Shown: positions 15,711 to 22,125 of the stretch, piece after piece
Layout of the letters: the number at the start of each line of letters is the position of its first letter
Position numbering within the stretch: the stretch's first letter is position 1
The notes under the pieces: generated by a model
Databases searched by the model: none
Told to the model about the DNA's origin: nothing
Seen by the model: only the letters and a program-made list of their open reading frames with translations
Position numbers and translations under genes: made by a program
IMG/VR virus record: IMGVR_UViG_3300024520_000226
Span: 1-37,230 of that record
Origin: a virus
DNA length: 37,230 nt
Direction: 5' to 3' (one strand)

Positions 15711-15849
15711 TCCGACAATCCCCCCCTGCCCGTCACCGACTGCCGCCATGATTTTCGAGGCGCAGGAACTCTACCGAATGCCCGCAATTTCTCGGTATCT
15801 CGGAGAGGTGGAACTCTACTGCGAGGGGATAGAGGCTATGAACCAATGA
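15589..15849 (+). CDS. Putative outer-membrane lipoprotein spanin (Rz1-like)
   Basis: The 86-residue product starts inside the preceding gene in a different frame. A hydrophobic signal (VGFPWAALWLIGGC) leads to a lipobox-like I-G-G-C at residues about 28-31, so a lipid-modified cysteine is likely. The mature part has prolines (SPTIPPCPSP), as in Rz1 proteins, and extends to a helical C-terminus (LYRMPAISRYLGEVELYCEG). O-spanins fuse the outer membrane in the last lysis step of Gram-negative phages. The n-region before the hydrophobic core is long, so the exact start (15589 or 15592) is uncertain. Its stop overlaps the next ATG. Confidence 0.6.
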   Translation: MMPRQLLVGWLDSLPRLGVGFPWAALWLIGGCAGCQTMNGSPTIPPCPSPTAAMIFEAQELYRMPAISRYLGEVELYCEGIEAMNQ

Positions 15850-16124
15850 GCGCACGCGACAATTTGCTCGCGATCCACAACCAGAGGCTGGTAGACCGGA
15901 CGATTATCGGGGGCTGGGTTTCTTCGCTGGGCCCGAAGGAGCAAAAGCTCTGGGACGAATACATATCGGGGTTTCGCGAGATGCAGCCCGCGATCTCAAT
16001 TCCCACGCTGGCCGCAGCGATCAAGGCCGACCCGGTTCTGGGTCCGACTTGGCCCTTGACCCTGTCCAACGAATCCATCAGCAAGTGGATTTCGAGATTG
16101 AATGCCAGCGAAGACGGCCCGTGA
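15846..16124 (+). CDS. Small helical protein of unknown function
   Basis: The 92-residue soluble protein is predicted mostly helical (NLLAIHNQRLVDRTIIGGWV, LGPKEQKLWDEYISGFREMQ, SIPTLAAAIKADPVLG, SNESISKWISRL). The spacing of its last two helices is reminiscent of a helix-turn-helix, but no signature is secure. It overlaps the phosphoesterase gene by 23 bases, and the two are probably translated together. A DNA-binding partner for the phosphoesterase would be speculation. Confidence 0.6.
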   Translation: MSARDNLLAIHNQRLVDRTIIGGWVSSLGPKEQKLWDEYISGFREMQPAISIPTLAAAIKADPVLGPTWPLTLSNESISKWISRLNASEDGP

Positions 16125-17187
16125 GCGACTAGCCGAGGCGGCAGACAGCGAGATCGACGCGGGTGCGCTCGCTGGGCTGCGGCTCATCTCGCGGGCCAAC
16201 ACCCGGCTTCGCGAGACCACTGGACTCCTGAGAATTTCCGAGAGCAGGGTGGTCGAGCTAGAGCAGGCCGTTGCTATTTTCGAGGCCCTGTCTCGGCACG
16301 CCCAGAAACCGATCCGGGTTCCGAAGCGCCGCCAGAAGAAGGGCGAGAAGAAGCGTCACATATTTGTGGCGATGCTCTCCGACACCCACTCCTCCGAGGT
16401 GGTTGATCCCGTGGAGTGCCCCCTGGCCGCACCAGACGGTCACAACGCGGAGATCGGCGAGGCCCGGATGCGAGCCTACTTCCGGTCAGTGGCGATGCTC
16501 TGGAGGGAGCAGAGCGCGTCCTTTGAAATCCCCACCATAGTCCTCGCGCTGATGGGCGACTTCATGGTCAACTCGCTGATGCACGATGATTCGGCGACCG
16601 CGATGGCTCCGATGGAAGAGGTCACCTACGTCTTCGATATGCTGCGCGAGGGGATCGAGTACCTCCTCGAAAACACCGAGGCTGACCTACTGATCCCCAC
16701 GGTATTCGGGAATCACGGGCGGATCACGCCCAAGCAGTACCACTCGCGTGCGGCATCAGTCTCGGCAGAACATTTGGTCTACGAGATGCTGGCGGCGAGG
16801 ATCACCGACAAGCGGGTGACCTGGGACGTTCGCCCCCAGATCATCAAGACCCTGGAGGTCGAGGGTTTTAAGATCCTGCTCACGCACGGCGACCGCACCA
16901 GCGGCATGGGAAATTATGGCGGTGGCGTGGGCGGACTGACCATCCCATTCAAAAAGGCTATCGCCCGGTGGAATGCGAATGAGGGCGGGATTGGCGTGGC
17001 CCTGATCGGCCACTTCCATACGCCGACAATCGTGAGCGGTCACCCTGCCGGGTTTGCAAACGGTTCACTGGTGGGACCGACGCCCTACTCCCAGGGTATG
17101 GACAACCACGCGCCGCAGCAGTGGTGCTTTCTGGTGGACGTTGAACGCCAACAGGTGGGCCGCATCCTCCCGGTCTGGGTGGATTGA
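16102..17187 (+). CDS. Calcineurin-like metallophosphoesterase
   Basis: The 361-residue protein has an N-terminal helical, basic region (residues 1-85, with RVPKRRQKKGEKKRH) and a metallophosphoesterase domain. Metal-site motifs in order are LSDTH (D94, H96), MGDF (D153), GNHGR (N204, H205), LTHGD (H262) and GHFH (303-306). These enzymes use two metal ions to hydrolyse phosphodi- or monoesters, and many phage members are annotated as DNA-repair exonuclease-like. The usual GNHD/E is GNHGR here. Substrate is unknown; the basic N-terminus could bind nucleic acid. The next gene starts on its stop (TGATG). Confidence 0.85.
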   Translation: MPAKTARERLAEAADSEIDAGALAGLRLISRANTRLRETTGLLRISESRVVELEQAVAIFEALSRHAQKPIRVPKRRQKKGEKKRHIFVAMLSDTHSSEVVDPVECPLAAPDGHNAEIGEARMRAYFRSVAMLWREQSASFEIPTIVLALMGDFMVNSLMHDDSATAMAPMEEVTYVFDMLREGIEYLLENTEADLLIPTVFGNHGRITPKQYHSRAASVSAEHLVYEMLAARITDKRVTWDVRPQIIKTLEVEGFKILLTHGDRTSGMGNYGGGVGGLTIPFKKAIARWNANEGGIGVALIGHFHTPTIVSGHPAGFANGSLVGPTPYSQGMDNHAPQQWCFLVDVERQQVGRILPVWVD

Positions 17188-17561
17188 TGCCGAAGCGACT
17201 GCCCACCCGCGAACGCCTGCACCAGATTCACCGCTGGGCCTGTGACACTTGGGACACCCCGGCGCGGCTCCGCGTCGAGAAGCGACTGCCCAAAGAGTAC
17301 AAGGGTTGCCTGGGCTGCGTGGAATTCCCCGATGAGTTCCCGAAAGGGTTGCCGCCGCTGATCCGCGTTCTCAAGACCAACCGCTCGCAGTCGGCTGAAA
17401 CCTACCTCCACGAGTTCGCCCACATCGTGGACTGCTACCGCAACGGCTTCGCGGAAGGCAGAAAGCACGAAGGCCACGATGCAGCTTTCCGCAACGTGGC
17501 CCACGAAGTTCTGGTCCGTTTCGTATACGAAGGCGGCGAGGCTGAGTCCCTCGACTTCTAA
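17187..17561 (+). CDS. HExxH zinc protein, SprT-like pattern
   Basis: The 124-residue product has ETYLHEFAHIVD at residues about 70-81 (HExxH zinc-binding site). GHDAAFRNVAHEV follows about 18 residues later, giving a third candidate ligand in the manner of SprT-type 'HG..F' proteins. Two cysteines (CLGC, residues about 45-48) could bind metal too. Such proteins may be proteases or metal-binding adaptors. ATG 17187 overlaps the previous TGA, and the in-frame TTG at 17184 is less likely. It is the last gene of the rightward unit before the convergent junction. Confidence 0.65.
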   Translation: MPKRLPTRERLHQIHRWACDTWDTPARLRVEKRLPKEYKGCLGCVEFPDEFPKGLPPLIRVLKTNRSQSAETYLHEFAHIVDCYRNGFAEGRKHEGHDAAFRNVAHEVLVRFVYEGGEAESLDF

Positions 17562-17612
17562 GCCCCGATCTCCCAGCCCCTCCCCCAGTCCACCCGGCAG
17601 GAGAAAGCCCCG
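17562..17612. other. Convergent gene junction
   Basis: The 51 bases between the stop of the rightward HExxH gene and the stop of the leftward methyltransferase gene are C-rich on the plus strand. I see no strong hairpin followed by a T run on either strand, so the two units may read into each other or stop by a factor-dependent route. Confidence 0.5.
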
Positions 17613-18665
17613 TCAGCGGACGCTCAGACGCCTAGCAAGCTCGCCAACCGCCGCCGCTGCCTGGAGAGCCACAACTGAGTTCCCGAGGCACCGCAGCCTA
17701 TCGTTGGCAAACTCCAGCCCGGTGGGAGTCCCATCAGAGCTTCCACGAATGCCGGATTCAAGCGTTGGCGGCGGCCCTCCTGCGGCGAGCCACTCTCGCC
17801 AGCCGTCACTGTCGGCAGGCCCAGGCGGGAAGCCCTGACCGTCGCATCCGTCAGGGTTACCCCCTGGTATCGCCCCGGGAGGTGACTGTATTCCGCCGTT
17901 CCGCTGGCTTTCGCGTCCGTGGCCGTGGCCGTGGGAGTCGGCCACTTGTCCGCGTGCGCCAGCAGGCTGCTCCCCTTCCGGGTCTGCGGCGTGACCTTCT
18001 CGCCGTTGTCGCTCGCCGTTGGAGTCGGCCACTTCTGTGCCGCCGCTTGCAGGTCGCCCCCCCCGCTCTCTGTCCTGCCCAGTTCCTGCTTCCGCTCGGC
18101 GCTCTCCGCTCCGCCGGTGATCGTCCGAGGAGTCGGCCACGAAAAGTCCGAAGAAGCGTTCACGTCTGTGAGGGGCACCCACGGCGCTCGCGGGTAGGCA
18201 CAACCATTCTGAACGCCACCCGCCCGGCTCAATCTCCTCCAGTCCTCCGAGGATGCTGTTGAGTCCTCCGGCCACAGCGAAACCTGGGACGTTTTCCAGC
18301 ACGAGGATGAGCCTCCTGGCTGGATCTCGTATTTCATCGACCACCCGGAGGAGATCGTCGCCAAGCCACCGCTCATCTGCGAGTCCTCGACGCTTTCCGG
18401 CCAAACTGAATGGCTGGCACGGGATACCCCCAGCGATGCAAGAAACGCGATTACGCCACGGCTTGCCGTCGAAGGTGCTGAGATCGTCCCAGATAGGTGC
18501 TTGATCCAGGGCCTGCTCGCCCATCCTCGCCACGAGAGTGGCCGCTGCGTAGCTTTCCCGCTCAACATGACAGACGGTTCGAAATCCGGGCCAGAGGATT
18601 CGGAGCCCAAGCTCAAGTCCTCCAACTCCGGCACAAACAGCCAAGCCATTCACGAGAGCCTCCAT
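17613..18665 (-). CDS. C5-cytosine DNA methyltransferase
   Basis: The 350-residue protein shows the ordered motifs of C5 methyltransferases. Motif I is VCAGVGGLELGL (10-21), motif II acidic residues are at VERE (34-37), and motif IV is GGIPCQPFS with catalytic C83. Motif VI is ENV (124-126), motif VIII is GAPHRRERF (163-171), and the C-terminus has RLRCLGNSVVALQAA (motif X). It would methylate cytosine in a short target, probably for anti-restriction or epigenetic control. The start at 18665 (MEALVNG) fits motif spacing better than 18755. The target-recognition region (about 175-320) is low-complexity, with repeated VADS-x-G units. A second open frame overlaps most of the gene. It is the last gene of the leftward unit. 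Confidence 0.9.
   Translation of the reverse strand: MEALVNGLAVCAGVGGLELGLRILWPGFRTVCHVERESYAAATLVARMGEQALDQAPIWDDLSTFDGKPWRNRVSCIAGGIPCQPFSLAGKRRGLADERWLGDDLLRVVDEIRDPARRLILVLENVPGFAVAGGLNSILGGLEEIEPGGWRSEWLCLPASAVGAPHRRERFFGLFVADSSDDHRRSGERRAEAGTGQDRERGGRPASGGTEVADSNGERQRREGHAADPEGEQPAGARGQVADSHGHGHGRESQRNGGIQSPPGAIPGGNPDGCDGQGFPPGPADSDGWREWLAAGGPPPTLESGIRGSSDGTPTGLEFANDRLRCLGNSVVALQAAAAVGELARRLSVR
17624..18649 (-). other. Second open frame overlapping the methyltransferase
   Basis: An uninterrupted 341-codon frame lies on the same strand as the methyltransferase, in another phase. It carries RPLSWRGWASRPWIKHLSG, repeated WPTPTA units and a C-terminal LNPAFVEALMGLPPGW. These peptides resemble ones I recall from annotated phage and bacterial proteins linked to cytosine methyltransferases. 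It may be a conserved shadow, a relic of compensated frameshifts, or a dual-coded product. There is no clear ribosome site for it, so it is listed as an open frame and not as a gene. Confidence 0.3.
17934..18140 (-). repeat. Dispersed 12-mer in the methyltransferase recognition region
   Basis: The plus-strand 12-mer ggagtcggccac occurs at 17934-17945, 18021-18032 and 18129-18140. On the coding strand it reads GTGGCCGACTCC, giving VADS in the methyltransferase frame and WPTP in the overlapping frame. A degenerate fourth copy is near 17797. The spacing (87 and 108 bases, both multiples of three) keeps the frame. Confidence 0.85.
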
Positions 18666-18934
18666 GAGGTGGCCCGCTTGCCGGTCACGCTGCACGTCCG
18701 CGTGCCATCGCGGGTGACATGGCCCAGGCGTTCCAGTTCCGGCAACCTCTTCCAAGCCCCGTCGATGCCCAGCCGATTGGCGAGTTCCCTGCCCGTGATT
18801 GAGGCGTTCGACCCACGCAGGAAGGAGAGAATCTCCTGCTGCTGGGCTCCCAACTTGCCGCTCTTTTTATGCTCGATGATCGACTCGGCTGATGTGCCTA
18901 GCCGGAACAACTCCTCCTGAACCATGATCGGCAT
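18650..18934 (-). CDS. Small winged-helix-type protein
   Basis: The 94-residue protein has a C-terminal winged helix-turn-helix: QQQEILSFLRGSNASITGRELANRL as the first helices, GAWKRLPELERLGHVTRDG as recognition helix and wing, then a short Cys-containing end (RTCSVTGKRATSWRLS). Similar small proteins occur widely in phages, often beside DNA metabolism genes. The ATG at 18934 has GAGGTG upstream on the coding strand; an in-frame ATG at 18925 is possible. It overlaps the methyltransferase start by 16 bases, so the two are translated together. It probably binds DNA; whether it regulates is unknown. Confidence 0.75.
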   Translation of the reverse strand: MPIMVQEELFRLGTSAESIIEHKKSGKLGAQQQEILSFLRGSNASITGRELANRLGIDGAWKRLPELERLGHVTRDGTRTCSVTGKRATSWRLS

Positions 18935-19344
18935 CACTTCACCTCGGGGAGTTCGTCGTATTTCGGTTGTGGGAGGGGGCCGAGGTCGTAGGTGTCGAGC
19001 AGCCAATCAAGGAATGCGACCATTGTTTCACCCTTGTCAATCAAGTGAGCTAAACCGCTCGCGTCACGAATCGACGCCCCTTGCTGCCTGGGTTTCTCTG
19101 CCAACCAGAACCAATACCAGTACGAGTTCCCACCGTGTTCGGCACAATAAAACGAAGCCTCCCGGCACGGTTTCTGTCCGTCGAGACCGTCGTTCACCTC
19201 ACGGTCGAACTCCCCTAAGCGCCAGCGCGGACTCATGTGAACGGAGTCCGCACGCGCCCCGCATTCAGTTTCGCCCGGAACCCAAGATTGCCCATTGGAC
19301 TCGGAGGGGGTAGCGGTGCAAAGCGGCCAGCCTCGTTTCGTCAT
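18934..19344 (-). CDS. Hypothetical protein, Trp/Cys-rich
   Basis: The 136-residue protein is of unknown function. It has several Cys and His residues (PLCTATP, TECGARA, PCREASFYCAEHGG), then an aromatic run (NSYWYWFWLAEKPRQQG) and a helical, acidic C-terminus (ETMVAFLDWLLDTYDLGPLP). The first half could bind zinc. The aromatic run is too short and charged around the edges for a secure membrane segment. It starts at ATG 19344, overlapping the preceding gene's TGA as TGATG. Confidence 0.6.
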   Translation of the reverse strand: MTKRGWPLCTATPSESNGQSWVPGETECGARADSVHMSPRWRLGEFDREVNDGLDGQKPCREASFYCAEHGGNSYWYWFWLAEKPRQQGASIRDASGLAHLIDKGETMVAFLDWLLDTYDLGPLPQPKYDELPEVK

Positions 19345-19580
19345 CACTCATCCCCTTCCCAGAGAAATGAGAAGAAGCCAATCCTGTTTCCGTTTACATC
19401 CTTTATGGAATCGGTCCACGCGAGTGGATCGGCATCAGTCGAAGCCACGGCTTCCGACTCAGCCATCCTCGCACTGTAGTCGGATATTGTTTTGAGTATC
19501 CGCGCAAGCGCGTCGAAACTTTCCTGGGCTGTTGCAAACTCCGCGTTCGCGGATTCGATGTCGATTTCAAATTTAAGCAT
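19344..19580 (-). CDS. Small acidic hypothetical protein
   Basis: The 78-residue product (MLKFEIDIES...) has a central amphipathic helix (FDALARILKTISDYSARMAESEA) and an acidic C-terminus with NRIGFFSFLWEGDE. No family is recognised. The start at 19580 overlaps the stop of the Gp157-like gene (TGATG) and has GGTGAAGTG just before it; an in-frame start at 19619 lies inside that upstream gene. It probably belongs with the recombination genes only by operon membership. Confidence 0.6.
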   Translation of the reverse strand: MLKFEIDIESANAEFATAQESFDALARILKTISDYSARMAESEAVASTDADPLAWTDSIKDVNGNRIGFFSFLWEGDE

Positions 19581-20071
19581 CACTTCACCTGTAGGTTCTT
19601 GCGGGTTTCGAGGCGGCACCCCTCGACCTCTGTGCCACTCTTCAGCAGTTCGCCGATAGATTTCTTGTCCGGCGAGGTCTTGACGCAGAGCAACTCCACT
19701 GGCAGCGAGGCACCGGCATCGACTACCACCGCAGTCGAAGACCGCCAGCCCAGTTTCACCCTGGGATCGCTCAGACCCTCATGGCCCACCCTGTCCATGT
19801 TCGACCGCAGATACTCGCGTAGCCTGTCGGCTTGCCGAGTGTGGATCTTCGCCCGGTCAGCGAGTTCCTTCGCGGCCTTGGCAACCGCATCCCGTTCGGC
19901 CTCGACCCCTTTGAGGTACAGAGCCGTGTTGGTCAGTTTTTCGTCCAGGGTCAGTTCCAGTTCGTCGAGTGCGGCGATACCGGCCTCTGAGATTTCTCCC
20001 GTTTCTCTGTCTATGCTGAGATCGAGGCAATCCTGCACCGCATCCACTAGTTCAAAGAGTCGAAGTCGCAT
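19580..20071 (-). CDS. Siphovirus Gp157-like protein
   Basis: The 163-residue protein fits the Sipho_Gp157 family layout. An N-terminal helix (LRLFELVDAVQDCLDL) is followed by a long coiled coil (residues about 40-95: LTNTALYLKGVEAERDAV, AAKELADRAKIHTRQADRLREYL). A short beta C-terminal domain contains VKLGWRSSTAVVVDAGASLP and LETRKNLQVK. Family members are commonly encoded next to single-strand annealing proteins and linked to phage resistance or recombination; the molecular role is unclear. It is coupled to the annealing protein through TAATG. Confidence 0.75.
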   Translation of the reverse strand: MRLRLFELVDAVQDCLDLSIDRETGEISEAGIAALDELELTLDEKLTNTALYLKGVEAERDAVAKAAKELADRAKIHTRQADRLREYLRSNMDRVGHEGLSDPRVKLGWRSSTAVVVDAGASLPVELLCVKTSPDKKSIGELLKSGTEVEGCRLETRKNLQVK

Positions 20072-20748
20072 TAGAAAGGCACCTCCTCTGCGCTGGCCTT
20101 CCAGCTTTTTATTCCGTTGAGCAAAACGCTGAGCTTGTCGCTCGGAATCTCCGAGGATGTATTGAATCCCATCGCTTTAACCGAATCCCGGCCTATCGTC
20201 GCCGCCTCCGAAGGCTTCAGTTTGAGTTCAATGGCCCGGTCTATCGCGGCAGCGGCAACCCGAGTGCGTTCCTCTTTCGTCAGCTTGCCGTTGGCCTTGG
20301 GCACGGGGGGGGCAGGCTTGGCGTCATGCACCTCATCGACCGCCCCTGTGTACACCGAATGGCCCAGTCCAAACATCGCCAGAGCCTTCACGAGGCAGCG
20401 CGCTTTGGCGTCCGAAATGTCCCTCGCTCCTGGGTTCTTGATGGCGTTGTTCCTCATGTCCATCACCGGGAGCCACATCGAGAGCGTATGCTCGCCGATG
20501 GTGACAGATACGGTCACGCGGGCAGTCTCATCTGGATAAAACTGGGCATCGAGCAGTGTCCCGTTGGCGTGAGTGAACTCACCCTCAGAAAACTCAGCCT
20601 CTGGGAACGCACCCATCAGGAGCCCCCAAGCATCCGCCCAGGGTAGGTACGAGAACTGCCCCCTCTGCTTCAGGCGGCCCTTCACGTCGATTGCCGTGAG
20701 GGTTTCCCAGATATCTTTCTTCGTCAGTGCGGTCGCTTTCGCGGGCAT
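20071..20748 (-). CDS. Single-strand annealing protein (DUF1071 / Sak3-type)
   Basis: The 225-residue product shows DUF1071 hallmarks: DIWETLTAIDVKGRLKQRG with FSYLPWADAWGLLMGAFPEA (residues about 12-50), TLSMWLPVMDMRNNAIKNP, and DAKARCLVKALAMFGLGHSVYTG. Members anneal complementary single strands in phage recombination, like RecT/Erf/Sak proteins. The C-terminus ends ASAEEVPF, an acidic stretch with a terminal Pro-Phe like the SSB tail. A good ribosome site (AGGAGAACG) precedes ATG 20748. It follows the ssDNA-binding gene, so the two form the recombination core. No partner exonuclease is visible. Confidence 0.85.
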   Translation of the reverse strand: MPAKATALTKKDIWETLTAIDVKGRLKQRGQFSYLPWADAWGLLMGAFPEAEFSEGEFTHANGTLLDAQFYPDETARVTVSVTIGEHTLSMWLPVMDMRNNAIKNPGARDISDAKARCLVKALAMFGLGHSVYTGAVDEVHDAKPAPPVPKANGKLTKEERTRVAAAAIDRAIELKLKPSEAATIGRDSVKAMGFNTSSEIPSDKLSVLLNGIKSWKASAEEVPF

Positions 20749-20757
20749 ATCGTTCTC

Positions 20758-21087
20758 CTAGAAGGGCAGGTTTTCGGCTTCGTCTTGGTGAGTGTCACGG
20801 TCTGCGAGGGTCTGGATTGAGGTGAGTCGCAAAGAATTAAAACATCGCGGCTCCTGCCCGCCTTCCCAGATCCGACCACCGAGGACGTAGTGGGCGACCA
20901 CCGCATCTCCGACAGAGAAATCGTCCAGCGTTTTGATCATCTCAAACGTGGCCTCCAGCGAACAAAACTGTTTCCGCTCGGGATCGGAGTCATCGAGTGC
21001 GAGCCAGAGTTCGCGTTTCTTGAAAGCGTTCTTTCCGACCTCGACGGTTTCTGAAATTTTCTTGATGGTGCCGTGTAGAACTGTCAT
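20758..21087 (-). CDS. DUF3127 OB-fold ssDNA-binding-like protein
   Basis: The 109-residue protein has the small OB-fold pattern of DUF3127. A first strand (LHGTIKKISETVEVGK) is followed by FKKRELWLALDD, a helix after KQFCSLEATFEMIKTL, then FSVGDAVVAHYVLGGRIWEGG and FNSLRLTSI. An acidic C-terminal tail ends DEAENLPF, like the DDIPF-type tip of SSB. It probably coats single-stranded DNA for the annealing protein downstream. GGAG lies about ten bases upstream of ATG 21087. Confidence 0.75.
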   Translation of the reverse strand: MTVLHGTIKKISETVEVGKNAFKKRELWLALDDSDPERKQFCSLEATFEMIKTLDDFSVGDAVVAHYVLGGRIWEGGQEPRCFNSLRLTSIQTLADRDTHQDEAENLPF

Positions 21088-21103
21088 TTTTCGGTTCTCC
21101 TTT

Positions 21104-21187
21104 TTAGATGGGCCAAAACGCGCAAGTCATCAGACCCACGCAGAAAATCAGAAGCATGGCGGCAAACTCGCCGGTAGGGGTCAGCAT
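21104..21187 (-). CDS. 27-residue single-span membrane microprotein
   Basis: A 28-codon frame begins at ATG 21187, overlapping the stop of the preceding gene as TGATG, and ends at TAA 21106-21104. The product, MLTPTGEFAAMLLIFCVGLM followed by TCAFWPI, is almost entirely one hydrophobic helix. The coupling and the lack of any other gene in this 100-base gap support it. Function is unknown; small phage membrane peptides can affect lysis or host membrane enzymes. Confidence 0.5.
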   Translation of the reverse strand: MLTPTGEFAAMLLIFCVGLMTCAFWPI

Positions 21188-21501
21188 CAGTAATCCCTCT
21201 CCATTTCCTTGGAAAGTTGCGCCTCGATCTCGGGCCGATGGGCATCGTCGAAGCAAGAAGAACAGAAGAGCGCGTTCTCAATATCGCCGGGGCCATACAG
21301 CAGAGTGTCTTCTTCGATGCTGCAATTGGGACAGATGGGCGGCTGTTTTGGTGACACCCGCTCTCCCGTGCGAGGGCTCTCGCGGACATAGTCGAAGTTG
21401 ATTTCCAGGACATAAAACTGATCTCGGAGGTCGAGAAGCCGATCCGCCACCACTGCCTCGTGAACCTGGGCGGGGTCTTGCAGGTCGATTGTTTCGCTCA
21501 T
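21187..21501 (-). CDS. Zinc-ribbon-like hypothetical protein
   Basis: The 104-residue protein has two CxxC pairs, PNC preceded by C (CPNC) and CSSC, about 25 residues apart (residues about 57-83), in the pattern of a zinc ribbon or knuckle. The N-terminal half is helical (HEAVVADRLLDLRDQFYVLE) and acidic. No family is identified. It may be a DNA- or protein-binding accessory factor. It starts at ATG 21501, overlapping the end of the 55-residue gene by ATGA, and its stop overlaps the microprotein start. Confidence 0.65.
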   Translation of the reverse strand: MSETIDLQDPAQVHEAVVADRLLDLRDQFYVLEINFDYVRESPRTGERVSPKQPPICPNCSIEEDTLLYGPGDIENALFCSSCFDDAHRPEIEAQLSKEMERDY

Positions 21502-21665
21502 CGGATCACACCGTGAGTCATTGCCAGAAGCCCCTGCAATTTGGCCCAGTGGGCCGCTCCACGCGCCAGTTCCTCGTAGTCCGCGTCAACTTCCAGAGGC
21601 ATCGCTCGCATCCTCCGCTCGCACGCACGGATTCGGTTTCGGATCTTCGTTCTGAGTTCGTCCAT
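21498..21665 (-). CDS. 55-residue basic helical protein
   Basis: A 56-codon frame starts at ATG 21665 (TGATG overlap with the preceding gene) and ends at TGA 21500-21498, overlapping the next ATG. The product begins MDELRTKIRNRIRACERRMR and continues with PLEVDADYEELARGAAHWAKLQGLLA. Two helices with many Arg residues suggest a nucleic-acid-binding or adaptor peptide. It exactly fills the gap between two annotated-size genes, which makes it credible despite its length. Confidence 0.6.
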   Translation of the reverse strand: MDELRTKIRNRIRACERRMRAMPLEVDADYEELARGAAHWAKLQGLLAMTHGVIR

Positions 21666-21913
21666 CAGTTCAGTCCTTTCTGAGCCCTTACCGTGAACTC
21701 GCAGCGCAGAGACTTGATCTCCACGCCCTGGAACAGGGTGCCGACATTCCCGGCGGTAACGTAGGTCTGTCCCCGGCGCTTCTCATCGGCAACCGTTGTC
21801 GGTATCGCAGACTTCACAAATGAAACCTCGACCGCATTCGTCAGAGTCTGGAGTCGGTAGAGGTCTTCGCCAACCTTCACGAAATTCGCCTTGACCTTTT
21901 TCAGTCCTGCCAT
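21665..21913 (-). CDS. Small beta-rich hypothetical protein
   Basis: The 82-residue product (MAGLKKVKANFVKVGEDLYR...) alternates short beta strands: VEVSFVKSAIPTTVAD, TYVTAGNVGTLFQGVEIKSL, RCEFTVRAQ. It has one cysteine and no membrane segment. No family is recognised. It is coupled on both sides by TGATG overlaps within the leftward early unit. Confidence 0.6.
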   Translation of the reverse strand: MAGLKKVKANFVKVGEDLYRLQTLTNAVEVSFVKSAIPTTVADEKRRGQTYVTAGNVGTLFQGVEIKSLRCEFTVRAQKGLN

Positions 21914-22125
21914 CAGTTTTCTCCTCTTGTTTTTGTGGGCTTACTTACGAAGCCTTGGGGCCACGGCTCACGGCCCTCGGCTTCATTGCAAGTAACGTAG
22001 AAGATGGTGCCATCATCAAAAACGATGGCATCGAAGGCACACGACGGGGTTTCCCCCGGGCGGACAACGAACCTATCAAATCGAACGGAGGCGACCTTCT
22101 TTCCCACAATGTCGCGGGCTCTCAT
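21913..22125 (-). CDS. Small hypothetical protein
   Basis: The 70-residue protein begins MRARDIVGKKVASVRFDRFV and contains a beta hairpin-like stretch (FDAIVFDDGTIFYVTCNEAEG). This resembles small beta-barrel accessory proteins of phage early regions, but no signature is secure. ATG 22125 overlaps the previous TGA (ATGA) and is chosen over an in-frame start at 22164 that would overlap the upstream gene by about 40 bases. Confidence 0.6.
   Translation of the reverse strand: MRARDIVGKKVASVRFDRFVVRPGETPSCAFDAIVFDDGTIFYVTCNEAEGREPWPQGFVSKPTKTRGEN

Noticed and set aside
17765-18262. Plus-strand frame opposite the methyltransferase
   Set aside because: Arg-rich translation without motifs, opposite the methyltransferase recognition region.
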